A DNA stretch of 64,000 bases, from positions 1,116,001-1,180,000 of the forward strand of contig NZ_CP135435.1 of assembly GCF_032341175.1 (NCBI RefSeq), read 5' to 3'. Position numbers and translations under genes: made by a program. The notes under the pieces are model-generated. The model was not told where the DNA came from. It made no database searches and saw only the letters and a list, made by a program, of their open reading frames with translations. Origin of the DNA: Bacillus sp. DTU_2020_1000418_1_SI_GHA_SEK_038 (GTDB taxonomy: Bacteria > Bacillota > Bacilli > Bacillales > Cytobacillaceae). This document shows positions 42,492 through 51,949 of the stretch, piece by piece (within the stretch, counting starts at the first letter, position 1; each line of letters starts with the position of its first letter).

Positions 42492-44147
42492 CTATGTAAA
42501 AATCGGCTTCATGACTAAAGCCATTCTTAAATGCAATGAGTTTTGTGGTTCATGAACGGAATACCCTAGAATATCTTCACATTTTGCAATTCGATATTTA
42601 ACAGTATTTCGATGGATATACAATTTCTTTGCTGTTACGGTTATCTCGCAATTATTTTCTAAATAAACAATTAATGTATTGGTTAAGTCTTCTTCATCCT
42701 TTGTTTTAGGATAAGAAAGCGATCTTAGCGTGTTTTCATAAAAGTTTTTTAAGTTTTCTTTCGGAATTAAATGGATCAGCTCCATTAATTGCTTTGTTTC
42801 ATAAAGGTTGATAAATTTCTTATGATATAAGTCTTCTCCCTTTTTCCATGCCTCCACAGCCTCAGAATAGGTAATGGGAATATAGGAGATATCATTTACA
42901 ATGTTCCCTACTCCAAATGATAAGGATACTTTTAATGTTGAAAAAACATCTTCTTGAAATTCCTCGAGTTTTTCCTTAATAGAGGCTATGAGATTATCAT
43001 TTGTCGTTTGAATGATACTAACAAAGTAGTCGTTCTTCATGAAAAGAATACTTTCCTTATTAATTTTTGAGATGGATTTATTAAATAGATCATATAAAAT
43101 ATCATATAAGAAATCGTAGGATTGATATTTCACATCACTAATTTCTTCCGAAAAATCATTCCTGTTCTCTTCATCAATTTTAAAAACAATACAAATATAG
43201 TTTGCTTTTTCCATTAATCCATATTGTTTTCCCCGATAGATTACCTCTTCCTTGGAGGAAATGTTTCCATCAACAAGGGAACCGAAAAAGTTATTTTCTA
43301 ATAATCGACTGCTTTCCCGGATGGCTTCATTTTTTAAGAGGGTGAAGGAAATAACAGTTGAAGCTTGTTCAATGGCCAATTGTGATGAAGGGTAAGGCAA
43401 TTTTTCAGCATTAAAGATGATAAGCAGGCTAGGATAAGGATGCCTTGTTTTTACCTGAAAGATATTAAGTGACAAAGAGGAATGATCAGAACTTGGATCT
43501 TGTATGGTAATCATCCTTTTTTCACTATATTCCTCAAGATTGCTTTTGAATATATCCACAACATTTTCTTTCAGAAGCTTCAATTTTTGTCCCTGAAAAT
43601 GCCTAGAAAATGAAACGACATCTCCCAGTGGATTAAGTAAAAGGACAGGGCACTTTAAAAAAGAGCCGAGATTTTCAATTAAAGATTGCAGATTATATCC
43701 CTTTATCATCATATCGGTAAATTTCTTATGTACATGAATGGCGTAAAACAACTCTTCAATTTTGTTATTCCATAAAAAACTTAACATTTGATGGGCGACA
43801 TTTCCTATTGTTAGGGAAGGAGGAATTTGGATAATTGGAAATTCTAATCTATTTGCTAAATCCACCACTTCTACAGGAATTTCATTGATGAATCTTTTTA
43901 GTTTAATGGCCATGCCGGCGCAAGGATGCTCACTCAATTGCTTGATGAGCTTACCAAGATTACGTGGATCATCCTTAAAGGCATAACCTGTAGTCAGTAA
44001 CAATGAATTTTCAGCTAAAAAATGTGTGACGTCTGGTGCTTCAGATATCTCAATGGATGTAACCTTCCGCTTTAGTCCCCTATGACCAGCAATTACTTTT
44101 GCCTCAAGAAAAGCATCTACAATAAATAAATCCTCAACTGTTTTCAT
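42492..44147 (-). CDS. PucR-family regulator 1
   Basis: 551 residues. Domain order is an N-terminal purine-catabolism regulatory domain (about 1-125, IEISEAPDVTHFLAENSLLL), a central domain, then a C-terminal helix-turn-helix of the CdaR/PucR type (TVTAKKLYIHRNTVKYRIAK). B. subtilis PucR activates purine degradation genes and senses pathway metabolites. It is divergent from ridA and the allantoin operon, so it probably controls them. GAGGTG lies 4 bases before the second of two ATGs, which I use as start. Confidence 0.9.
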   Translation of the reverse strand: MKTVEDLFIVDAFLEAKVIAGHRGLKRKVTSIEISEAPDVTHFLAENSLLLTTGYAFKDDPRNLGKLIKQLSEHPCAGMAIKLKRFINEIPVEVVDLANRLEFPIIQIPPSLTIGNVAHQMLSFLWNNKIEELFYAIHVHKKFTDMMIKGYNLQSLIENLGSFLKCPVLLLNPLGDVVSFSRHFQGQKLKLLKENVVDIFKSNLEEYSEKRMITIQDPSSDHSSLSLNIFQVKTRHPYPSLLIIFNAEKLPYPSSQLAIEQASTVISFTLLKNEAIRESSRLLENNFFGSLVDGNISSKEEVIYRGKQYGLMEKANYICIVFKIDEENRNDFSEEISDVKYQSYDFLYDILYDLFNKSISKINKESILFMKNDYFVSIIQTTNDNLIASIKEKLEEFQEDVFSTLKVSLSFGVGNIVNDISYIPITYSEAVEAWKKGEDLYHKKFINLYETKQLMELIHLIPKENLKNFYENTLRSLSYPKTKDEEDLTNTLIVYLENNCEITVTAKKLYIHRNTVKYRIAKCEDILGYSVHEPQNSLHLRMALVMKPIFT

Positions 44148-44375
44148 CATGCACCTCTATAAAATAGAAAAATTTTTAAAAAGAATGAAAAACTGTGTAT
44201 TTTATACAAAATAGGGGCTGTAGATTATTTATAATGGATAATGAAATTAATTATAGTTTTTAAAGTAATTTTAGTAAAGTGTTTAAGGGAATGAAAAAAT
44301 CATAAGAGGATGCGGCTTGAATTTTCTTATATTTAGTTATAACTTAGTATAGAATTACAATTTAGGAGGATTATG

Positions 44376-44756
44376 ATGGCTAGAAAGATTTATAACGCAG
44401 AGAGAGCATCTGTATCAGGACCGTATTCGCACGCGGTTGATGCTGGCGAGTTTGTATTTTTATCAGGACAAACTGCCATGAATACTGTCGGAGCAACACA
44501 AATGACAGGGGACATTGCTACACAAACGAAAGAATGCTTTGCCAATTTAATTGAAGTGTTAAAAGCGGGCAATCTTACACTTGATGATGTAGTAAAAGTA
44601 AATGTGTACCTAACAGACATGAATAATTTCACAGCAATGAATGACGTCTATAAAACATATTTTCAAGATCCATATCCTGCAAGGACATGCGTAGCTGTAT
44701 TAGCATTGCCGCTTGGAGCAGAAGTTGAAATTGAAATGATTGCCAAAAGATCGTAA
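44376..44756 (+). CDS. RidA-family deaminase/protein
   Basis: 126-residue Rid/YjgF/UK114 protein. The sequence SVSGPYSHAVDAGEFVFLSG, VVKVNVYLTDMNNFTAMND and YPARTCVAVLALPLGAEVEI (with the conserved Arg) is typical. Rid proteins hydrolyse reactive enamines and imines from amino-acid metabolism. Within an allantoin cluster a role in ureidoglycine or aminoacrylate handling is possible. The start uses the second ATG (GGAGG 6 bases upstream). It is followed by a palindromic repeat that may terminate it. Confidence 0.9.
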   Translation: MARKIYNAERASVSGPYSHAVDAGEFVFLSGQTAMNTVGATQMTGDIATQTKECFANLIEVLKAGNLTLDDVVKVNVYLTDMNNFTAMNDVYKTYFQDPYPARTCVAVLALPLGAEVEIEMIAKRS

Positions 44757-44767
44757 CGAAATTCTAT

Positions 44768-44857
44768 AAGGTGCCTGGCCCCACAATCATACCCATATCT
44801 TAAGTCTATTCTACTGAATTTGACACTAGATACTGAATCGTGGTGCCAGGCACCTTT
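44768..44857. repeat. GGTGCCTGGC palindromic repeat, copy 1
   Basis: A 90-base element with ends AAGGTGCCTGGCCCCAC and GTGGTGCCAGGCACCTTT, which are complementary over about 16 bases. Internal sequence is shared with copy 2 (CTATT, GACACTAGATA). It follows the ridA-type gene. Confidence 0.85.
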
Positions 44858-45002
44858 ACTTAGGACAGCTCCCTCATATTAACGCGCAACTTCTTTATTT
44901 ACTCCACAAAACAAATTTTCCAAAAAAATCAAACTTCAAAACTGGTGCATTTATAGCGGCTATTAATGGGATTATAATAAAAAAATGCAGGGGAGACTGA
45001 AT

Positions 45003-46337
45003 ATGTCTACTTTCGATATAATTATTAATAATGGTAAGATTGTTACAGCTGAGTCCATCGTCCAAGGTGATATCGCTATCAAGGATGGAATATTTAAAGA
45101 AATTTCTATAGACAAGCCGCTTGAGGCAGATGCTGATAAGGTCATTGATGCTAAAGGGCTGCATATTCTTCCTGGATTAATTGACACTCATGTTCATTTT
45201 AATGAACCAGGGAGAGCGGAATGGGAAGGTCTTGATACAGGGAGCAGAAGTTTAGCTGCTGGCGGAGCCACTACATTCTTTGATATGCCTCTAAATAGCA
45301 CACCTCCAACGATTAATAAGGAAAATCTTGAGATAAAAAGAAAACTTGCTGAAGAAAAATCCATTGTTAATCCTCGTTTCTGGGGTGGACTTGTTCCGGA
45401 AAATATCGAGAATTTAAAAGAACTTCATGAAAATGGTGTTATTGGTTTTAAAGCCTTTATGTCTCCAAGTGGCATTGAAGATTTTAATCATGTTGATGAT
45501 GAATCAATCTTTAAAGGAATGACCGAAATTGCTTCACTTGGTTCTATTCTAGCTGTTCATGCCGAGAGTACAGTGATTTGTGACCAGCTTGCGCAAAAAA
45601 AACAGCGAGAAGGAAAAACGTCTGCGCGGGATTTCGTGGAATCGAGACCGATCATATCGGAGATTGAAGCAGTTAGAAGAATCCTTTCTTATGCAGAAGC
45701 GACAGGCTGTAAGTTGCATATTGTCCATGCAAGCAGCCGAAAGGTAGTCCAAATAATTGAAGAGGCGAAGCGCAAGGGCGTTGATATAACAGTTGAAACT
45801 TGTCCGCATTACCTTTCTTTAACTGTTAAGGACTTAGAAGAATTGGGTGGAATGGCCAAATGCTGCCCTCCGCTTCGTGATGAAGAGGAAGTGGAAGATT
45901 TATGGGCGGCAGTTGCGAACGGCGAGATCGATGTGATCGGTTCTGATCATTCACCAGCACCAGCAGACATGAAGTTGATTGAAGGGAATTTCTTCGAAGG
46001 ATGGGGCGGTATTTCTGGTGCACAATCTACTTTGAATATTTTGTTGACAGAAGGATATTTTAAACGAAAACTACCTTTAGAAAAAATTGTTGCCTTAACA
46101 GCTACAAACCCGGCAAAATTATTTGGACTATCAACTAAAGGAACGATTGCTGTTGAATATGATGCCGATTTGACACTAGTCAATTTAGAGGAAAGCTTCG
46201 TCCTAAAGAATGAGGATTTATTTTACCGCCATCAACATTCACCATATGTGGGAAAAGCATTCAATGGAAAGGTAACAACAACAATAGTAAATGGTGAAGT
46301 TGTTTTTGAACACGGAAAAATAACTAAAGATAATTAA
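45003..46337 (+). CDS. allB: Allantoinase
   Basis: 444-residue cyclic amidohydrolase that opens allantoin to allantoate. Metal ligands appear in IDTHVHFNEPGR (His, His), GVIGFKAFMSPSG (carboxylated Lys), LAVHAEST (His), KLHIVHASS (His) and VIGSDHSPAP (Asp). These and the HFNEPGRAEWEG motif match allantoinase rather than dihydroorotase. The start at 45003 has GGGGAG upstream; a longer reading from 44985 overlaps it. It is the first catabolic enzyme of the cluster, with a terminator at 46358. Confidence 0.95.
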   Translation: MSTFDIIINNGKIVTAESIVQGDIAIKDGIFKEISIDKPLEADADKVIDAKGLHILPGLIDTHVHFNEPGRAEWEGLDTGSRSLAAGGATTFFDMPLNSTPPTINKENLEIKRKLAEEKSIVNPRFWGGLVPENIENLKELHENGVIGFKAFMSPSGIEDFNHVDDESIFKGMTEIASLGSILAVHAESTVICDQLAQKKQREGKTSARDFVESRPIISEIEAVRRILSYAEATGCKLHIVHASSRKVVQIIEEAKRKGVDITVETCPHYLSLTVKDLEELGGMAKCCPPLRDEEEVEDLWAAVANGEIDVIGSDHSPAPADMKLIEGNFFEGWGGISGAQSTLNILLTEGYFKRKLPLEKIVALTATNPAKLFGLSTKGTIAVEYDADLTLVNLEESFVLKNEDLFYRHQHSPYVGKAFNGKVTTTIVNGEVVFEHGKITKDN

Positions 46338-46357
46338 CTCTAAGAAGACGAGTAATG

Positions 46358-46387
46358 AAAGGCTAGGAGTTTTCCTTGGCCTTTTTT
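46358..46387 (+). terminator. allB terminator
   Basis: AAAGGCTAGG and CCTTGGCCTTT arms followed by a T-run. Confidence 0.6.
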
Positions 46388-46475
46388 CCATTTTTGCCTC
46401 TATAGTCAAATAGACTGAATTGGGCTTAAATAAACTATAAGGATAATTTTAATATGAAGAAAGGATTTGCAAATT

Positions 46476-48152
46476 ATGGAATTTAGAATTAAAGATTTGT
46501 TGAAATTCCCTTCTCTTAAAGATGCAGTAGTTCTAAGTGGAAAAAATCATTTGAATAAAGTGATTAAGGGAACAACTATTATGGAAGCTCCAGATATAAC
46601 TAATTGGCTTACAGGGGGAGAATTAGTTTTAACAAGTCTTTATCCCGTTCGTAATTTTAGTGAAGAGGAGCATCATCAGTTTATTGCCCAGCTAGCTGAA
46701 AAAGGGGTAAGTGTATTAGTCATAAAAATTCACCGTTTTGTTTCGGAAATACCGATGTCCATCATAAATGCTGGGGAAAAATCGGGATTGACGATCATTC
46801 AGCTTCCAAAGGAAGTTCCCTATGTTGATGTCATGTATCCAGTCATGGGAGAACTATTTAATAATCAAGTAAAAAAGCTGCAATACTACAAGGAAATCCA
46901 TGATCGGTTTACAGAATTATCTCTAGCAGATGAAGGGCTGGAAAAAATCATAAAGACGTTGGAGCAGTTGATCGGCAATCCGGTCGCCCTCTTTGATCGC
47001 CATTTTCATTGTATTGAGACAACTTTTCCTTCCCTGACAGAATTTAAAATTATTGAGAAGGTTTCCTATTATAACCAAAAAGAAGGGATAAAATTTCCGC
47101 ACTACCGACAAATCGTTAAATATCCAGCTTTAAATGGACAAAAGGGATTCCAAATCGTTGTTCCAATAGAAACGATTAATCGTATAAAAACATATTTGCT
47201 AATTGGCGAATTTAATAAGCCGCTTCAGGAACTAGATTTAATTGCGGTTGAAAATTGTGCAATCTCTTTATCTCTTGAGTTAGTAAAACAATTTGCCGTG
47301 GCAGAAGTTAATAAAAAGTTTAAAAATGATTTAATTGATGAACTGATCGGCGGAAAAGTCCAGCAGATGAATGTAGTTTTTCAAAAGGCAAATGTCATTG
47401 GCTGGGATTTAAGTGGATCATTCGCAGCGGTTCTATTCAAAATTTCCTCAGAAAAAGATACAACTACCACTGATCAGAAGGAAAATAATCGAATTCTTTC
47501 CGTTCAAAATTATGAACTGGTGTATGAAGCCATTCACCATTATTTGCCCGATGGAATTATCCGAAGCAGAAGCGACTTCGTGATTGTCCTTTGGAAAATA
47601 AGTGATGGGGACTTAAAGGCTGGCAACTGGATGGATCATATTAAAGATACGGCAAGGAAAATCCAGATTTCTATAAAAAATCAATTAAAGGACAATTCCG
47701 TTCGGATTGGAATTGGCAGTTTACAAAAAAGCATAATGGAAATTCCCCAAAGTTTTAAAGAAGCTCAAGACGCCCTAGAAATAGGAGAAATTATTGGCGG
47801 CAAAGAAGCTATTACGGTGTTTTCTGAATTAGGGATTTTTCGTCTTTTATACAAATTAAATGACTCTGCCGTCTTAAGCAGCTTTATCCCACAATCATTG
47901 CAGAAGCTGCTCCATTACCAGCATGCTAATAAGAAGGACTTATTAATAACGCTGAAAACATTTTTGGAATGTAACCAAAATGCGACAAAAACATCTCAGA
48001 TTCTTTATATACACCAGAAAACAGCTGTCTATCGTTTGGAAAGAATAAAAGACATTACCGGGATGAATTTTGAAGACCCTGAGGAAATGTTATCTGTTCA
48101 AATAGGATTGAAAATTGTCGATATACTTAATCGAAAAGAGGCTGTCTTATAA
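46476..48152 (+). CDS. PucR-family regulator 2
   Basis: 558-residue second PucR-type regulator. The N-terminal purine catabolism domain is MEFRIKDLLKFPSLKDAVVL and TTIMEAPDITNWLTGGELVL; the helix-turn-helix near the end is NQNATKTSQILYIHQKTAVY. It shares little sequence with regulator 1, so they probably sense different intermediates. The start at 46476 has AAAGGA upstream. It stands between allB and allC on the same strand. The palindromic repeat copy 2 begins at its stop codon. Confidence 0.88.
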   Translation: MEFRIKDLLKFPSLKDAVVLSGKNHLNKVIKGTTIMEAPDITNWLTGGELVLTSLYPVRNFSEEEHHQFIAQLAEKGVSVLVIKIHRFVSEIPMSIINAGEKSGLTIIQLPKEVPYVDVMYPVMGELFNNQVKKLQYYKEIHDRFTELSLADEGLEKIIKTLEQLIGNPVALFDRHFHCIETTFPSLTEFKIIEKVSYYNQKEGIKFPHYRQIVKYPALNGQKGFQIVVPIETINRIKTYLLIGEFNKPLQELDLIAVENCAISLSLELVKQFAVAEVNKKFKNDLIDELIGGKVQQMNVVFQKANVIGWDLSGSFAAVLFKISSEKDTTTTDQKENNRILSVQNYELVYEAIHHYLPDGIIRSRSDFVIVLWKISDGDLKAGNWMDHIKDTARKIQISIKNQLKDNSVRIGIGSLQKSIMEIPQSFKEAQDALEIGEIIGGKEAITVFSELGIFRLLYKLNDSAVLSSFIPQSLQKLLHYQHANKKDLLITLKTFLECNQNATKTSQILYIHQKTAVYRLERIKDITGMNFEDPEEMLSVQIGLKIVDILNRKEAVL

Positions 48153-48230
48153 GGTGCCTGGCTCCACACTATACCAACATCTAGTTCTATTTTGGACACT
48201 AGATATTGAATGGTGGTGCCTGGCACCTTT
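48151..48230. repeat. GGTGCCTGGC palindromic repeat, copy 2
   Basis: An 80-base element with ends AAGGTGCCTGGCTCCAC and GTGGTGCCTGGCACCTTT. It overlaps the stop codon of pucR regulator 2 by two bases. It shares the ends and middle (CTATTTTGGACACTAGATA) with copy 1, 3.3 kb away. Confidence 0.85.
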
Positions 48231-48543
48231 GCATTGGGCAGCCTCTTTTCGTTCCTATTGCTCCACATAAAACCCGAGAAGTAATCCGAAATTTTCCAAA
48301 ACGGGCAAAAAACTTCATAACATACGCGGGAAAATTATCTGATATAGATAAAAAAATAAAAAATCCTTAGCCATTACGTATAAAGACTAACAGGCTTAAA
48401 AGGATTAAGATTAATACATATTGGTTGTAATTACATACCGACTCAAGGTTATATAGTAGTCTAATAAAAATCTCTTAAGTCACGAGCATAATAATGACTC
48501 AAAAGACAGACCTTATAGCTAGATTGAATAATTTTTTTATTAA
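48231..48543. other. Intergenic region, about 310 bp
   Basis: AT-rich spacer before the transporter-like remnant and allC. I compared it with the purine riboswitch pattern and did not find a match. No promoter could be assigned with confidence. Confidence 0.4.
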
Positions 48544-48718
48544 TTGGAAGCGCTTTTGCTGCGCTTAGTCAAGGAACCTATTATGGACCTGCATACCGGA
48601 AAGCAGGATTTTGGTTTTTATATTGCAATTATCATTCTCTTAATTGGATTTTTCTTAGTAAATTTAAGAAAACACCAGTTCAACAGTAAATTAGAACACC
48701 TAAGAAAGGAAGGTACAT
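48544..48718 (+). pseudogene. Possible transporter C-terminal remnant
   Basis: The frame opening at 48544 carries a hydrophobic segment, FGFYIAIIILLIGFFLVNLR, followed by a basic tail, like the last helix of an MFS or solute transporter. An overlapping frame before it reads GSAFAALSQGTYYGPAYRKA. This suggests a transporter gene with a frameshift and a lost 5' part. It ends at the allC start. It may also be chance reading; no ribosome site supports expression. Confidence 0.35.
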
Positions 48719-49984
48719 ATGACAGACGGTACACAAGAAAAATCTATGTCTGCCCTTAATGGGCTGGCAGAAGAAACAAGTGGAAAACTGGATTGGTTGA
48801 GCCAGTATGGCAAAGACCCTGAAGGTGGCGTAACCAGATTATTATACTCTAAAGAATGGGTAGACGCACAGCATGCATTGAAAGAATGGATGGAGAACGA
48901 AGGCCTAGAAGCCCGTTTTGATGAAATTGGTAATTTATTCGGAACTTTAAAAGGAAAAAATACAAATGAAACCGTTCTAACTGGTTCACATGTTGATTCC
49001 GTGAAAAACGCAGGTAAATATGATGGTCCTTACGGAATTGTCTCTGGGATTTTAGCGCTAAAATATTTAAAGCAAATATACGGAGAACCGCTTCGAAATA
49101 TTGAAGTCGTATCCATGGCAGAAGAAGAAGGAAGCCGATTCCCATATGCCTTCTGGGGTTCAAAAAACATCGTAGGATTAGCTAAACGTGAAGATGTAGA
49201 AAACATCAGTGACTTTGAGGGAATCCCATTTGTTGAAGCGATGAAAAACGCAGGTTTTGGTTTCAGAGACGAAACTAAGGAGCCGCGCAAAGATTTAAAA
49301 GCATTTGTTGAGGTTCATATAGAACAAGGAAGCGTGTTAGAAACTGAAAAGAAATCAGTAGGTGTTGTACACAGTATTGTTGGTCAACGAAGGTTTACTG
49401 TTGAAATAGTTGGAGAAGCTAACCACGCTGGAACTACTCCAATGGGATACAGAAAAGATGCTGTTTATGCGGCAAGCCAAATGATTTATGAAATGATTTC
49501 GATGGCAAGAAAGGTAGGAGACCCGCTTGTTGCAACAGTCGGCAAGATTGAAGTACTTCCAAACATCGTGAATGTTGTACCAGGGAAAGCGATCTTTACG
49601 ATTGATGTCCGACATACAGATAAAGCAGCGATTGAATCCTTCACTGATCAGCTTACTGCCAAGATTAATGAAGTTTCTAGAGATCATGGTGTAGAAACAA
49701 CGATTGATATGTGGATGGATGCTGATCCGGTTCCAATGGATCAAAAGGTTGTTGAACTTATTGAGAAACAATGTAAAGAAAATGGTCTTAACTACAAGTT
49801 AATGCACAGCGGTGCCGGACATGATTCACAGATTTTCGCTCCAGTCGTGCCAACAGCTATGCTATTCGTCCCTAGCTTAAAGGGAATTAGCCATAATCCA
49901 GCAGAGTTTACAGAGCCATCAGACTTGGCTGAAGGTGTTAAAGCACTGATTGGTGCCCTTTATGAATTAGGATATAAAGAATAA
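48719..49984 (+). CDS. allC: Allantoate amidohydrolase
   Basis: 421-residue M20-family zinc hydrolase that converts allantoate to ureidoglycine, CO2 and ammonia. Metal-site motifs are TGSHVDSVKNAGKYDGPYG (His, Asp), SMAEEEGSRFPYAFWGSKNI (Glu), VEVHIEQGSVLE (His) and LMHSGAGHDSQ (His). These match AllC rather than beta-ureidopropionase. AAAGGAAGG precedes the ATG. It is the first gene of the main downstream operon (allC-allE-allD-allD-fdrA-ylbE). Confidence 0.93.
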   Translation: MTDGTQEKSMSALNGLAEETSGKLDWLSQYGKDPEGGVTRLLYSKEWVDAQHALKEWMENEGLEARFDEIGNLFGTLKGKNTNETVLTGSHVDSVKNAGKYDGPYGIVSGILALKYLKQIYGEPLRNIEVVSMAEEEGSRFPYAFWGSKNIVGLAKREDVENISDFEGIPFVEAMKNAGFGFRDETKEPRKDLKAFVEVHIEQGSVLETEKKSVGVVHSIVGQRRFTVEIVGEANHAGTTPMGYRKDAVYAASQMIYEMISMARKVGDPLVATVGKIEVLPNIVNVVPGKAIFTIDVRHTDKAAIESFTDQLTAKINEVSRDHGVETTIDMWMDADPVPMDQKVVELIEKQCKENGLNYKLMHSGAGHDSQIFAPVVPTAMLFVPSLKGISHNPAEFTEPSDLAEGVKALIGALYELGYKE

Positions 49985-50065
49985 TTGATGTTTTTATCAG
50001 CTGCGTATAATTAGGTTTCATACCTTTTATAATAAAAAATTTTCAAAAAAGAGGAGAATGTATCG

Positions 50066-50830
50066 ATGGGTTATCCAAAAGATTTGCTTTCAAGTAGATC
50101 CATAATCAAACATGGTTTATATGCTTTAATCGCACCTGAAGGTCTTGTAAATAATGTAATTCCTGGATTTGAAAATTGCACAATGTCAATTTTAGGATCT
50201 CCGCAATTAGGTGCAACCTTTGTTGATTACATCGTTACAATGCACGAAGGCGGAAAGAATAGCCAAGGCTTCTGCGGACAAGCAGATGTTGAATCCTTTG
50301 TTTATGTTTTAGGCGGAAAAGTAAAAGCTAAAGCTGACGATCAAGAATTTGTCTTAGAGGAAAGCGGCTATTTATATTGCCCGCCAGGTGTGACAATGTA
50401 CTTAGAAAACATGGAAGCTGGCGATTCACGTCTATTCCTTTATAAACAAAAATACAAACCACTAGAAGGCAAGAAGCCTTGGGTTGTATCTGGTCATTCA
50501 AACGATATTGAATACAGAGACTACGATGATATGCACAATGTTCATATTAAAGATTTATTACCAATGGATATTGATTTTGATATGAACTTCCACATTTTAT
50601 CTTTCGACCCAGCGGCAAGCCATCCATTTATTGAAACACACTATCAACAACACGGGGCATACTTACTTTCTGGTGAAGGTATGTACAACCTAGATAATGA
50701 ATGGATTCCAGTTAAAAAAGGCGATTACATTTTCATGGGACCATATGTCCATCAAGCAGCTTATGCTGTTGGAAGAGAACCTTTAACATATGTTTATTCT
50801 AAAGATTGTAATCGGGATCCAGAATTATAA
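50066..50830 (+). CDS. allE: (S)-ureidoglycine aminohydrolase
   Basis: 254-residue bicupin that releases ammonia from (S)-ureidoglycine to give (S)-ureidoglycolate. Each half has a cupin barrel: first ESFVYVLGGKVKAKADDQEF, second ETHYQQHGAYLLSGEGMYNL and MGPYVHQAAYAVG. The C-terminal half carries the metal ligands (Glu and His residues around ETHYQQH and the later His). RBS GAGGAG lies upstream. Placement between allC and allD is the natural pathway order. Confidence 0.93.
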   Translation: MGYPKDLLSSRSIIKHGLYALIAPEGLVNNVIPGFENCTMSILGSPQLGATFVDYIVTMHEGGKNSQGFCGQADVESFVYVLGGKVKAKADDQEFVLEESGYLYCPPGVTMYLENMEAGDSRLFLYKQKYKPLEGKKPWVVSGHSNDIEYRDYDDMHNVHIKDLLPMDIDFDMNFHILSFDPAASHPFIETHYQQHGAYLLSGEGMYNLDNEWIPVKKGDYIFMGPYVHQAAYAVGREPLTYVYSKDCNRDPEL

Positions 50831-50854
50831 TAATCCCAACAAAGAGGTGTCACC

Positions 50855-51907
50855 ATGAGATTAAACAGAGAGGACTTGAAAAGTCTAATCAAAACAAAAC
50901 TGCATAAGGCTGGTCTTAAAGAGGACCATGCTGAAGCAGCAGCAGAAGTGCTCGTATTTGCAGATGAAAGAGGAATTCATTCCCACGGTGCAATGCGTGT
51001 AGAATATTATGCTGAAAGAATTGCTAAAGGCGGAATTAACACGAACCCTGAATTTAGATTTGAAAAGACAGGTCCTTGCTCAGGCGTTTTCCATGCTGAT
51101 GGCGGAAATGGTCATACAGCAGCTAAATTAGCAATGGATGAAGCCATTAAAATGGCAAAAGAAAACGGTATTGCTATTGTTGGTGTGAGAGATATGTCCC
51201 ATAGTGGAGCGATTTCTTACTTTACCCATCAAGCTGCACAGGCTGATCTTATTGGACTTTCTGTTTGTCAGTCCGATCCGATGGTTGTTCCATTTGGCGG
51301 GGCTGAGCCTTATTACGGCACTAACCCAATTGCTTTTGCTGCACCAAGTTCTGAAGAAGGAAAATTCATGACTTTAGATATGGCAACAACTGTTCAAGCT
51401 TGGGGGAAAATTCTTCATGCAAGATCAAAGAATGATTCGATTCCTGATACTTGGGCAGTAGATAAAAATGGCGAACCAACGACTGATCCTTTTAATGTGA
51501 ACGCACTATTGCCAATTGCTGGACCAAAAGGATACGGGCTTATGATGATGGTTGATGTTTTATCTGGTATTTTACTCGGACTTCCGTTTGGAAATAAAGT
51601 TTCTTCCATGTACGAAGATTTAACTGAATACCGTAAATTAGGTCAGCTGCATATTGTCATTAACCCTGAATTTTTCGGTGGTCTAGGTGGTTTCAAGAAA
51701 GACATTTCGCAATCGATGGATGACTTGAATCAGATTAAACCTGCTCCAGGCTTTTCAAAAGTTTTATACCCTGGGCAAAATAATGACGTTGTAATAGCTG
51801 AATATAAGGAAAATGGCATTGAAATTGTTGATGACATTTATGAGTATTTACGTTCTGATGTGATTCATAACAATCAATACGATCACAAAGACCCATTTGC
51901 TAAGTAA
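50855..51907 (+). CDS. allD: Ureidoglycolate dehydrogenase, copy 1
   Basis: 350-residue NAD(P)-dependent oxidoreductase of the LDH2/MDHG family that oxidises ureidoglycolate to oxalurate. The catalytic His region is GVRDMSHSGAISYF. Other marks are ADERGIHSHGAMRVEYYAER and PIAGPKGYGLMMMVDVLSG. AAAGAGGTG precedes the ATG. A close paralogue follows 42 bases downstream. It is embedded in the allantoin operon. Confidence 0.92.
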   Translation: MRLNREDLKSLIKTKLHKAGLKEDHAEAAAEVLVFADERGIHSHGAMRVEYYAERIAKGGINTNPEFRFEKTGPCSGVFHADGGNGHTAAKLAMDEAIKMAKENGIAIVGVRDMSHSGAISYFTHQAAQADLIGLSVCQSDPMVVPFGGAEPYYGTNPIAFAAPSSEEGKFMTLDMATTVQAWGKILHARSKNDSIPDTWAVDKNGEPTTDPFNVNALLPIAGPKGYGLMMMVDVLSGILLGLPFGNKVSSMYEDLTEYRKLGQLHIVINPEFFGGLGGFKKDISQSMDDLNQIKPAPGFSKVLYPGQNNDVVIAEYKENGIEIVDDIYEYLRSDVIHNNQYDHKDPFAK

Positions 51908-51949
51908 TAAAATAAACAGGTAACGATGAATTTTAAGGGGTGAGAGGGA

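Noticed and set aside
48231..48543. Search for a purine riboswitch before allC
   Set aside because: The conserved purine aptamer elements are not present.
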